Source: an uncultured Clostridia bacterium (GTDB taxonomy: Bacteria; Bacillota_A; Clostridia; Oscillospirales; Ruminococcaceae). From it: a DNA stretch of 8,286 bases. Every line of letters starts with the position of its first letter. The first letter of the stretch is position 1. The stretch is from the NCBI GenBank assembly GCA_947169455.1, contig CAMVPV010000043.1, forward strand, positions 1 to 8,286. The letters run 5' to 3'. Below the pieces are notes generated by a model. It ran no database searches and had not been told where the DNA came from. It saw only the letters and a program-made list of their open reading frames with translations. Shown here one piece after another: positions 1-5,663 of this stretch. The translations under genes were made by a program, and so were the position numbers.

Positions 1-1
1 G

Positions 2-550
2 TATATACTCTGTCCCTATTCCAAATCGGGGCTCGATGCTCTTATATGGGCGCAGAGCTATCCCGATGAGGTAGAAGCGGTGATAGGCATAGATATGGCT
101 TTTCCGGAAAGCTATGACAATATAGATACAGACAGGAACGACAGCACCGGAATGATCGGTGTACTGAGGAATATGGGCATAGCAAGGCTTTTTACAGCAG
201 GCAGGATACTGCCGGATACATATACACAGGAAGAGAATGATATGTTTGCGGCGCTGGTCAACAGGAAATACAGCAACAAAGCCATGTTCAACGAGATATT
301 GACCGTGCCCGGTGCGGTGGAACTGATAAACAGCAGACCGGCTCCCGCGTGTCCGATGCATCTGTTCCTTTCAAACGGCGGCGGTACGGGGATGGGCGAA
401 CAGGCCTGGCGCGGATGCGCTTACCGTTACACAGAGGGTCTTGACGATATCACATATACAGAGCTTGACTGCGGACACGGCGAGATCATATACAAGGAGA
501 CCGACCGCATCATAAGCGATATCAGGGAGTTTATCGGCAGTCCGGACTGA
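2..550 (+). CDS. alpha/beta-hydrolase family protein, 5'-truncated by window edge
   Basis: The reading frame is open from the first bases of the window to a TGA at 548-550, leaving 182 C-terminal residues; the start lies outside. The first visible residues, YILCPYSKSGLDALIWAQ, match the nucleophile elbow and following helix of alpha/beta hydrolases, with Ser7 of the fragment as probable nucleophile. The elbow reads P-Y-S-K-S rather than the usual G-x-S-x-G. The next segment (PDEVEAVIGIDMA) fits strand 6 of the fold. Near the C-terminus, LDCGHGEIIYKETDRI followed by IREFIG places the probable catalytic His in the usual last loop. The strand that should carry or precede the acid (MHLFLSNGGGTGM) has no Asp, so the acid must lie elsewhere or be missing. 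Substrate cannot be told. An internal GTG at 80 is not the real start because homology begins upstream. The gene is followed by a strong terminator. Confidence 0.8.
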   Translation, partial: YILCPYSKSGLDALIWAQSYPDEVEAVIGIDMAFPESYDNIDTDRNDSTGMIGVLRNMGIARLFTAGRILPDTYTQEENDMFAALVNRKYSNKAMFNEILTVPGAVELINSRPAPACPMHLFLSNGGGTGMGEQAWRGCAYRYTEGLDDITYTELDCGHGEIIYKETDRIISDIREFIGSPD

Positions 551-561
551 CCTGCAGCAAC

Positions 562-622
562 AAAAAAATCCCGCGGTCGTTCATGATAAATATCATGAGC
601 GGCCGCGGGATTATGTTTTGTT
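562..622. terminator. bidirectional intrinsic terminator between convergent genes
   Basis: A 22-bp stem (567-588 with 591-612) closes on a minimal AA loop. The arms differ at only two positions, both of which are U-G wobbles in the plus-strand RNA. A run of seven A at 562-568 gives a U tract for transcripts on the minus strand, and TTTTGTT at 615-621 serves the plus strand. It lies 11 nt after the hydrolase stop and about 40 nt after the stop of the convergent substrate-binding-protein gene, so it should end both. The minus-direction terminator has the better U tract. Confidence 0.9.
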
Positions 623-660
623 ATTCTGTCGTTCCGGCGGATCGGACTTTCGTCTGCCGC

Positions 661-1881
661 TTACTGGAGTGCGGAGTAGCTGCCGTTCTTGATGACAACT
701 GCCTTGGGGTTCTTGGAAACCGCACCGTCTGTGCCCCATGTCATGCCTACGCCTGTGAGTCCGTCATAGGAGTAGCCGTTTGTGATGGCAGCCTTGAGCT
801 TGTCGCACATATCGGAAGCACTCATATCAGCAGTGATGCCTTCCTGCTTGATGAGGTCAGCAACGATCATGACTCCGTCATAAGCATCTGCTGCGAACTG
901 GTTGGGTGTCTCGCCGTTGTATGCTGCCTTGTATGCCTCAACGAACTTCTTTGTAGCTTCATCGGGAGAATCTGCAGCGAAGGGGGTGAGGAGCATTACG
1001 CCCTCTGCGAGGGAAACGTCGAAGTTCTCAACGCTGAGGATACCGTCGAGACCGTCGCATCCGAAGAATATCGGAGAATAGTCAGCGGACTTGCACTGCG
1101 AGAGGATGAGAGAAGCCTCCTGATAGTAGATGGGAAGGAATACGAGCTCAGCGCCTGCGTTCTTTGCTGCGCTTATCTGAGCGGAGAAGTCTGTCTTTGA
1201 ATCCTTTGTGAAGGACTGTTCTGTAACGAGTTCAAGACCCTTTGCCTCAGCCTCACTCTTGAAGGTATTGAAGATACCGGAGGAGTATGCATCGGAGCTG
1301 TCATAGATAACAGCTATCTTCTTTGCTACGTTGTTGTCTGCGATATAGTCTGCGGAAGCGCGTCCCTGGTTGGGGTCGGTGAAGCAGATCTGGAAGCAGT
1401 TGTCGTTTCTGATAACATCCTGTGCAGAAGCGGAAGGAGTTATCTGGAAGATATTGTCTGCCTTGGTCTGGTCTATAACTGCGAGGCAGGAGCCTGTGGT
1501 GACCGTGCCGACCATGATATCCATGCCCTTATCCTTGAGGGTGTTGTAGGCGTTGACAGCCTTGTCTCCGGGGTCAGCCTCATCGTCCTCGAATATCATC
1601 TTCAGCTTGATATCGCCGAGCTTGCCGGAAGCATTGATGTCATTCACTGCAAGCTCAACAGCGTTTCTTACGCCCGAGCCGTACTGTGCCGCACCGCCTG
1701 TGAGAGGGCCGGAGCCGCCGATAACGATGACCTTTTCAGCGCTGCCTGCGGAATCTCCGCCTGCACTGCCGCCGTCAGCGGGTGCATCTGAACCGCCCGT
1801 GCTGCCTGCACCGCAGGAAGCAGCGAAACATGACATTACTGCCGCACAGCTGAGTGCGAGGAATTTCTTTGCCAATTTCAT
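661..1881 (-). CDS. branched-chain amino-acid-type ABC transporter substrate-binding lipoprotein
   Basis: This encodes a 406-residue lipoprotein of the Leu/Ile/Val-binding family (Peripla_BP_6 fold), expected on the outer face of the membrane, where it would deliver a ligand to an ABC importer. Residues 1-22 form a signal peptide (MKLAKKF basic start, then a hydrophobic core), and FAASC gives a lipobox with Cys23 as lipidation site. Residues 24-49 are a Gly/Ser/Ala/Asp linker. The mature domain starts at about 50 with VIVIGGSGPLTGGAAQYGSG, the characteristic first strand and binding loop of the family, and later has TVTTGSC and TPSASAQD, typical of the ligand cleft. The ATG at 1881 is chosen because AAGGAG lies 10 nt upstream (1892-1897) and a signal peptide follows directly; an in-frame start at 2004 would overlap the promoter. 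No permease or ATPase genes adjoin it, so its transporter partner must be encoded elsewhere. The ligand could be an amino acid or another small molecule. Confidence 0.93.
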   Translation of the reverse strand: MKLAKKFLALSCAAVMSCFAASCGAGSTGGSDAPADGGSAGGDSAGSAEKVIVIGGSGPLTGGAAQYGSGVRNAVELAVNDINASGKLGDIKLKMIFEDDEADPGDKAVNAYNTLKDKGMDIMVGTVTTGSCLAVIDQTKADNIFQITPSASAQDVIRNDNCFQICFTDPNQGRASADYIADNNVAKKIAVIYDSSDAYSSGIFNTFKSEAEAKGLELVTEQSFTKDSKTDFSAQISAAKNAGAELVFLPIYYQEASLILSQCKSADYSPIFFGCDGLDGILSVENFDVSLAEGVMLLTPFAADSPDEATKKFVEAYKAAYNGETPNQFAADAYDGVMIVADLIKQEGITADMSASDMCDKLKAAITNGYSYDGLTGVGMTWGTDGAVSKNPKAVVIKNGSYSALQ

Positions 1882-2190
1882 AACTGTATCACTCCTTGAA
1901 TTATTGCCCCGAAAACCGTTCACATCGGCGTTTCCGGGAATGTAACGTCCGCTCCGGAAAAGCGGAGCAGCCGATTTACCGTAATTAATATAACATTTCT
2001 GCAAGTTTTTGTCAACGTTAAATCATACAAACTTTGCATCTGCGAGGGGAAACGTTTTCGCAGAATAAACATAAAAGCTGTGAAAAATTCGTCAAATGTG
2101 CCCAAGCACTATCATTCTGCACGGAAAATGCGCGCTGCACAGGAATATCGCGGCGGCATTTTTGCAGGATTTTCAGTATGGGGGTTCATT
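1882..2190 (-). other. 309-bp non-coding region upstream of the substrate-binding-protein gene
   Basis: This gap lies between two genes on the minus strand. It holds the main promoter (1987-2015) and a leader with two mutually exclusive short stems: 1951-1956 with 1963-1968 (six bp, six-nt loop), and 1931-1937 with 1954-1960 (seven bp). Upstream of the promoter lies an AAACGTTTT-containing inverted repeat (2041-2062, outer arms TGCGA and TCGCA). A weaker possible promoter, TTGACG (2090-2095) with a 16-bp spacer and TATGTT (2068-2073), also points to the minus strand. I see no GC-rich hairpin with a U tract after the upstream gene, so readthrough from it is possible. No convincing small gene is present. 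Confidence 0.6.
1987..2015 (-). promoter_or_regulatory. sigma-A promoter of the substrate-binding-protein gene
   Basis: On the minus strand there is a perfect -35 TTGACA (2010-2015), a 17-bp spacer and a -10 TATATT (1987-1992). Transcription should start near 1980, giving a leader of about 100 nt before the ATG at 1881. Confidence 0.85.
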
Positions 2191-2670
2191 TTATTTCTCG
2201 TGAACATGCTTGCCCGTGATGTGCTCTGCGTGAACGGCTATCAGCTGTACGCGGTGGGAAGCGCGTTCGATCTCGGCGAGTACCTCTGCTTCGGTCGGGT
2301 AGTATTTATTGCCGAGACAAAGCAGCTTTTCATGTATGCGTTCCGTATCGGAAACATTGACAAGCTCTGCTTTTCCGAAAACAACAACGCTCGTGAGGTG
2401 GTATGACCAGTCCTCTTTCGTATAACCGCTGTTGCGGACGGTGAAGCATACCTTCGGACAGCGGCGTATCGAATCTACCTTGTGACCCTCGCGCGCACTG
2501 TGGATATATATAGTCTCCTCCGTTTCATCGTAGTAGAAATCCACAGGCACGGCGTAGGGGTAGCCGTCGTCACCGCATACCGCAAGTACGCCGCGCTTTT
2601 CGGTGCGGAGTATCTCTGCGACCTCTTCTGCAGACGCTTCCTGTCCGGATCTTCTCATTGCCCTGAACAT
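2191..2670 (-). CDS. pyridoxamine 5'-phosphate oxidase family (NimA-like) flavoprotein
   Basis: This encodes a 159-residue cytosolic protein with the split-barrel FMN-binding fold. MFRAMRRSGQEASAEEVAEIL is the typical N-terminus of the NimA-like branch, followed by KRGVLAVCGDDGYPYAVPVDFYYDE (about residues 25-49, first barrel strands). YIHSAREGHKVDSIRR (55-70) carries the G-H-K-x-D motif seen in this group, then CFTV, and VVVFGKAELV (96-105) is the return strand. Length is normal for the family. NimA-like proteins bind FMN or a similar cofactor and some reduce nitroimidazoles, but most members have no proven substrate. The ATG at 2670 is chosen because an AAAGGGAG site lies 10 nt upstream and a promoter lies just before that; a longer frame starting at 2952 would run through that promoter. 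It is transcribed divergently from the NYN-domain gene. Confidence 0.87.
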   Translation of the reverse strand: MFRAMRRSGQEASAEEVAEILRTEKRGVLAVCGDDGYPYAVPVDFYYDETEETIYIHSAREGHKVDSIRRCPKVCFTVRNSGYTKEDWSYHLTSVVVFGKAELVNVSDTERIHEKLLCLGNKYYPTEAEVLAEIERASHRVQLIAVHAEHITGKHVHEK

Positions 2671-2694
2671 TTTTATCACGCTCCCTTTACCGTG

Positions 2695-2723
2695 ATTATA
2701 CATTATCGGGTGAAGTTTGTCAA
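2695..2723 (-). promoter_or_regulatory. perfect-consensus sigma-A promoter of the NimA-like gene
   Basis: On the minus strand the -35 is TTGACA (2718-2723) and the -10 is TATAAT (2695-2700), with exactly 17 bp between. The expected start near 2688 gives a leader of only about 18 nt, so the ribosome binding site begins almost at the 5' end of the mRNA. Both boxes match consensus completely, which suggests strong constitutive or repressor-controlled expression. Confidence 0.9.
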
Positions 2724-2736
2724 TTATCGTCCGCCA

Positions 2737-2753
2737 AAAACGTTTTGCAGAAT
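2737..2753. promoter_or_regulatory. operator-like palindrome AAAACGTTTT followed by GCAGAAT
   Basis: A perfect 10-bp palindrome, AAAACGTTTT (2737-2746), sits between the two divergent -35 boxes and runs into GCAGAAT, one base before the plus-strand -35. A near copy, AAACGTTTT-C-GCAGAAT, is at 2050-2066 upstream of the substrate-binding-protein promoter. The central A-A-N-C-G core resembles LacI/CcpA-type operators but both sites miss several catabolite-responsive-element positions. A repressor or activator site is an inference from position and repetition. Confidence 0.4.
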
Positions 2754-2754
2754 G

Positions 2755-2783
2755 TTGACAAGCTGTGATAAATATGCTAAAAT
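2755..2783 (+). promoter_or_regulatory. sigma-A promoter with extended -10 for the NYN-HAD pair
   Basis: The -35 is TTGACA (2755-2760), then a 17-bp spacer and -10 TAAAAT (2778-2783) preceded by TGC, an extended -10. Transcription should begin near 2790, about 58 nt before the ATG at 2849. Its -35 lies 31 bp from the -35 of the divergent gene, so a regulator bound between them could affect both. Confidence 0.85.
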
Positions 2784-2848
2784 CATATTGGGAATATATA
2801 CGTTCCACACATATTGCATACAGATATACAAAAGGAAGGAAATCTACA

Positions 2849-3577
2849 ATGAACGACGACAAGAGATTTGCCGTGCTCATCGATGCGGACAATGTATCAT
2901 CCAAATACATCAAGCCGATAATGGATGAGCTCTCGAACGACGGCATAATCACCTACAAGAGGATCTACGGCGACTGGACAAAGCCGGAAATGACCCCGTG
3001 GCAGTCGGTGCTGCTGAACCACTCTATCACCCCGATACAGCAGTACAGCTACACCACCGGCAAGAATGCGACCGACTCCGCAATGATAATCGACGCAATG
3101 GATATACTTTACAGCGGCAATGTGGATGGGTTCTGCATCGTATCGAGCGACAGCGACTTCACGCGGCTCGCTGCCCGCCTGCGTGAGTCAGGTATGCTGG
3201 TCATCGGCATGGGCGAGCGCAAGACGCCCAATCCGTTCATAGCAGCCTGCAACCGTTTCCTGTACCTCGAAGTGCTCTACGGTGACGACGGTCATCCAAA
3301 GCAGCAGCCTGTTCAGTCGGACGGCGATCAGCTCACCGCTGATATGGTGAGAAAAGCGATAGCTGCCATACTCAACGAGATATCCGACGAGGACGGGTGG
3401 GCGTCGCTCAGCCAGGCAGGTAATATCCTCACCAAGCGCTTTCCGAGCTTCGATGTACGCAGCTTCGGCTTCGTGAAGCTGACACCGTTCATAAAATCGC
3501 TCGGTGCATTCGAGGTGTATTCCGTTCCCAGCGAGAACGGCAACGTAAGGGTGGTATATGTCAGGAACAAGCAGTGA
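2849..3577 (+). CDS. NYN-domain putative ribonuclease with C-terminal OST-HTH/LOTUS domain
   Basis: This encodes a 242-residue cytosolic protein. Residues 6-145 form an NYN domain (PIN-like nuclease fold, DUF88/LabA type). The acidic residues expected to bind metal are visible: D12 and D14-N15 in LIDADN, D76 in GKNATDSAM, and D101 and D103 in SSDSDF. Residues about 163-240 form an OST-HTH (LOTUS) domain, shown by DGWASLSQAGNILTKRFPSFDVRSFGFVKLTPFIKS. The family is thought to cut or bind RNA, with LOTUS supplying RNA contact; the target is unknown. A short flexible segment (149-161) joins the domains. The ATG at 2849 has GGAAGGA eight nt upstream and is preferred to an in-frame ATG at 2765 that falls between the promoter boxes. 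It is first in a two-gene transcript, with the HAD gene 12 nt downstream. Confidence 0.88.
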   Translation: MNDDKRFAVLIDADNVSSKYIKPIMDELSNDGIITYKRIYGDWTKPEMTPWQSVLLNHSITPIQQYSYTTGKNATDSAMIIDAMDILYSGNVDGFCIVSSDSDFTRLAARLRESGMLVIGMGERKTPNPFIAACNRFLYLEVLYGDDGHPKQQPVQSDGDQLTADMVRKAIAAILNEISDEDGWASLSQAGNILTKRFPSFDVRSFGFVKLTPFIKSLGAFEVYSVPSENGNVRVVYVRNKQ

Positions 3578-3589
3578 CGGAGGTGTGAC

Positions 3590-4216
3590 ATGATCACGGC
3601 GGACGACTTTGACTGTGCGATCTTCGATCTCGACGGTACCCTCGTGGATTCCAACCGCGTGTGGAAGGGCATACCGGTCACGCAGCGTGAGATCGAGGAC
3701 ATGGCAGCGATGACATACGAGGAATGTGCGCAGTTCATAAAAAAGAAAGGGGCTGATGTCCCTGTTGATGAGATAAAGGCGGAATTCAACAGGATGGCAG
3801 TGGCTGAATACCGGTACAATATCTTTCTGAAGCCGAACGTGAAGGAATTCCTCACGCTGCTCGCCGCAAAGGGAAAGAAGATAGCCCTTGCTACAGGCTC
3901 CCCGCGTGAACTGTACGAGCCCGTCATGCGGCACAACGGCATCTATGGATTTTTCAGTGCCTTCTGCTCCACCGATGAGACAGGGCGGGAGAAGGATTTC
4001 CCGGATGTTTATCTGACGGCTGCGGAAAGAGCCGGGGCGTATCCGGAGGATTGCGCCGTATTCGAGGATTCATTGAAAGGGATAGTCAGTGCATCGGGCG
4101 CGGGTATGATGACCATAGGTGTATATGACCGCTATTCCTGCACAGATGCGGTCTCCATGCGGAACATCGCAGACCGGTTCATCATGGATTTTTCGGAGAT
4201 GCTTATAAAAATATAA
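3590..4216 (+). CDS. HAD-superfamily hydrolase (subfamily IA, phosphoglycomutase-like)
   Basis: This encodes a 208-residue putative phosphatase or phosphomutase. The four HAD motifs are visible: motif I FDLDGT with nucleophile D13 and acid D15, motif II ALATGS (about 99-104), motif III Lys in GREKDFPDVY (K135), and motif IV FEDS with E159 and D160. RELYEPVMRHNGIYGFFSAF and later YDRYS resemble beta-phosphoglucomutase-like proteins of Clostridia. The segment after motif I reads VDSNRVWKGIPVTQREIE; relatives as I remember them have roughly a dozen more residues between the Trp and the GI-P-V, so the cap helices seem shortened. A GGAGG site six nt before the ATG and a 12-nt gap after the NYN stop show co-translation with that gene. 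Substrate is unknown. Confidence 0.9.
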   Translation: MITADDFDCAIFDLDGTLVDSNRVWKGIPVTQREIEDMAAMTYEECAQFIKKKGADVPVDEIKAEFNRMAVAEYRYNIFLKPNVKEFLTLLAAKGKKIALATGSPRELYEPVMRHNGIYGFFSAFCSTDETGREKDFPDVYLTAAERAGAYPEDCAVFEDSLKGIVSASGAGMMTIGVYDRYSCTDAVSMRNIADRFIMDFSEMLIKI

Positions 4217-4244
4217 AAAAATTATACTTTTTGATGAAAAACAG

Positions 4245-4273
4245 TTGAAATCTCTGTCAAGATATGTTATAAT
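4245..4273 (+). promoter_or_regulatory. sigma-A promoter of the EAL-HDOD/hprK/murB gene run
   Basis: The -35 is TTGAAA (4245-4250), the spacer is 17 bp, and the -10 is a perfect TATAAT (4268-4273) preceded by TGT, an extended -10. Start near 4280 leaves a leader of about 120 nt. No canonical terminator separates it from the HAD gene, only a weak A/T hairpin around 4215-4231, so some readthrough is possible. Confidence 0.85.
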
Positions 4274-4279
4274 AATACA

Positions 4280-4399
4280 AATGTGATATGCGGCGTGCAA
4301 ATCAGCCGCAGATCTGCCGCTCACGGTCTATGCCGCGGCAGACAAATTTCATAAACCGCCCCGCAGCACGGCTTTGTACGGGGCAGAATGGAGTGCATT
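4280..4399 (+). promoter_or_regulatory. structured 5' leader with three tandem hairpins
   Basis: Three stems can be drawn: 4289-4294 with 4305-4310 (TGCGGC/GCCGCA), 4313-4320 with 4335-4342 (TCTGCCGC/GCGGCAGA), and 4358-4363 with 4379-4384 (GCCCCG/CGGGGC). The last ends six nt before the GGAG ribosome binding site. GCCGC occurs three times (4305-4309, 4316-4320, 4332-4336) and its partner GCGGC twice (4290-4294, 4335-4339), so alternative folds exist. It does not fit the c-di-GMP class I riboswitch consensus that I know. A regulatory role is inferred; the pairings are seen. Confidence 0.45.
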
Positions 4400-5632
4400 A
4401 TGGAATCTTATATCGTCAGACAATCTATTCTTGATGAAAATCAGTCTGCTGTCGGCTACGAGATACTTTACGCCGATGATTCGCTTTCGATGAACCAGTT
4501 GGACGATACCGGTGCAGCAAACGCTATCGAGACCTTCCTCTCCTCTATGGACAGTGAAAAGTTCCTCAGCGGAAAAACAGCGTTCCTCACATTCACAAGG
4601 AACCTCCTCGTGAAGGATATCCCCAAGATGTTCGACACCAACAAGCTTGTCATCCAGATCGAGGATTCGCTCATCACCAATCCGCTGACACATTCGCTTT
4701 TCATAAAGTATAAGCAGGCGGGCTACAAGGTGGCTGTCATTGATTTTGAGTTCGCACCGAGGTATTTCGGCGTTCTCGATATCGTTGATTATATCAAGGT
4801 CAATTTCCACGACTACAATAATTCCTCGCTGGAAAATGTCGTCGGGATAGGCAACTCCTTCGGAAAGAAGATAATCGCCTACAACGTTGACTGCGCCGAG
4901 GCTTACGAAAAGGCAAAGAGCTGCGGATGCAGCTACTTCCAGGGCTCCTACGTCGCAGAGAAGATGCCTGCTACGCTAAAGAGCATGAAGTATCTCCAGG
5001 GCAACTTCTTCCTCCTGATGATCGCCGTTACCAAGGACGAACCTGATATCGACGAGATAGAGTCGATACTTTCAAGAGACGTATCGCTTACATATTCGCT
5101 GCTGAAGCTCGTCAATTCGGCATATTTCGCGCTCCGCAACCGCGCGAAGTCGGTAAAGCAGGCGCTCGTCATCCTCGGTCTCGGTCAGCTGAAGCAGTGG
5201 ATATACCTGCTCAGCTTCCGTCAGGACGACGGCTCCATGCCGGACGAACTCATCAAGCTCTCATTCCTGCGCGCAAAGTTCGCCGAAGAACTGTTCGCAT
5301 TCTGCGAGGATATGCCGATATCCCGCTCGGAAGCATACCTTATGGGTATGTTCTCCACGCTCGGCAAGCTCATGCAGATGCCGATAGACAAGGTCATGGA
5401 ACAGCTGCCGATAAGCGACGAAGTAAAGCTCGCACTCCTGCAGCGTGAAGGCAAGGCGGGTCTGCTGTACAGTCTCGTTATCGATTACGAGAACGCCGAC
5501 TGGAAAAAGATGACACAGAACGCAGAGACCCTCAATATCCCGTCCGAGACCATTTCCAGGATCTACTGCGACTGCGTCGAGAGCGTCAACCAGACATGGA
5601 ACAGCCTCATGACCGCAAACGACAGCGACTGA
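4400..5632 (+). CDS. degenerate EAL domain plus HDOD domain signalling protein (YuxH-like)
   Basis: This encodes a 410-residue cytosolic protein. Residues 1-195 form an EAL-like domain: MESYIVRQSILDENQSAVGYEILY is the usual start of COG3434 proteins, and SYFQGSYVAEKMP (178-190) is the QG-y end of EAL. Several residues needed for c-di-GMP hydrolysis look replaced: EAL reads EIL, the DDFG-type motif reads IDFEFA (114-119), the following lysine-aspartate strand reads IKVNF (132-136), and the AEGVE motif reads AYNVD (160-164). Residues about 197-390 form an HDOD domain (DEIESILSRDVSLTYSLLKLVNSAYFALRNRAKSVKQALVILG), an HD-like fold lacking metal-binding histidines. It probably acts as a binding scaffold rather than an enzyme. 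The ATG at 4400 is preferred to one at 4388 because GGAG at 4390-4393 is well spaced and homology starts here. It is first in the hprK gene run. Confidence 0.88.
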   Translation: MESYIVRQSILDENQSAVGYEILYADDSLSMNQLDDTGAANAIETFLSSMDSEKFLSGKTAFLTFTRNLLVKDIPKMFDTNKLVIQIEDSLITNPLTHSLFIKYKQAGYKVAVIDFEFAPRYFGVLDIVDYIKVNFHDYNNSSLENVVGIGNSFGKKIIAYNVDCAEAYEKAKSCGCSYFQGSYVAEKMPATLKSMKYLQGNFFLLMIAVTKDEPDIDEIESILSRDVSLTYSLLKLVNSAYFALRNRAKSVKQALVILGLGQLKQWIYLLSFRQDDGSMPDELIKLSFLRAKFAEELFAFCEDMPISRSEAYLMGMFSTLGKLMQMPIDKVMEQLPISDEVKLALLQREGKAGLLYSLVIDYENADWKKMTQNAETLNIPSETISRIYCDCVESVNQTWNSLMTANDSD

Positions 5633-5663
5633 TCATAAATAGACCGAAAGGAATGTTATACCG

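Noticed and set aside
583..1200. A 205-codon open frame on the plus strand
   Set aside because: It starts inside the terminator hairpin and runs antisense to the substrate-binding-protein gene, whose family match is clear; its Cys- and Val-rich product matches nothing I recognise.
2050..2062. A CcpA catabolite-responsive element
   Set aside because: The centre fits (AA-N-CG), but the outer T-G and terminal W positions do not, so I kept it only as an operator-like repeat.
1920..2105. A 61-codon minus-strand frame in the intergenic region
   Set aside because: It covers the consensus promoter of the downstream gene, and the predicted peptide looks random.
2080..2406. Plus-strand frames overlapping the end of the NimA-like gene
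   Set aside because: They are antisense to a well-matched flavoprotein gene and show no family features.
3188..3942. Two long minus-strand frames across the NYN and HAD genes
   Set aside because: Both are antisense shadows of two genes with clear domains; the overlapping frames come from GC-biased codon positions.
4215..4231. An intrinsic terminator after the HAD gene
   Set aside because: Only a short A/T pairing (AAAAA with TTTTT) can be drawn; it lacks a GC stem.
4280..4399. A c-di-GMP riboswitch in the leader of the EAL-HDOD gene
   Set aside because: The conserved GEMM core that I know (GCACAGGGCAAACC-type segment and tetraloop receptor) is absent; only generic hairpins remain.
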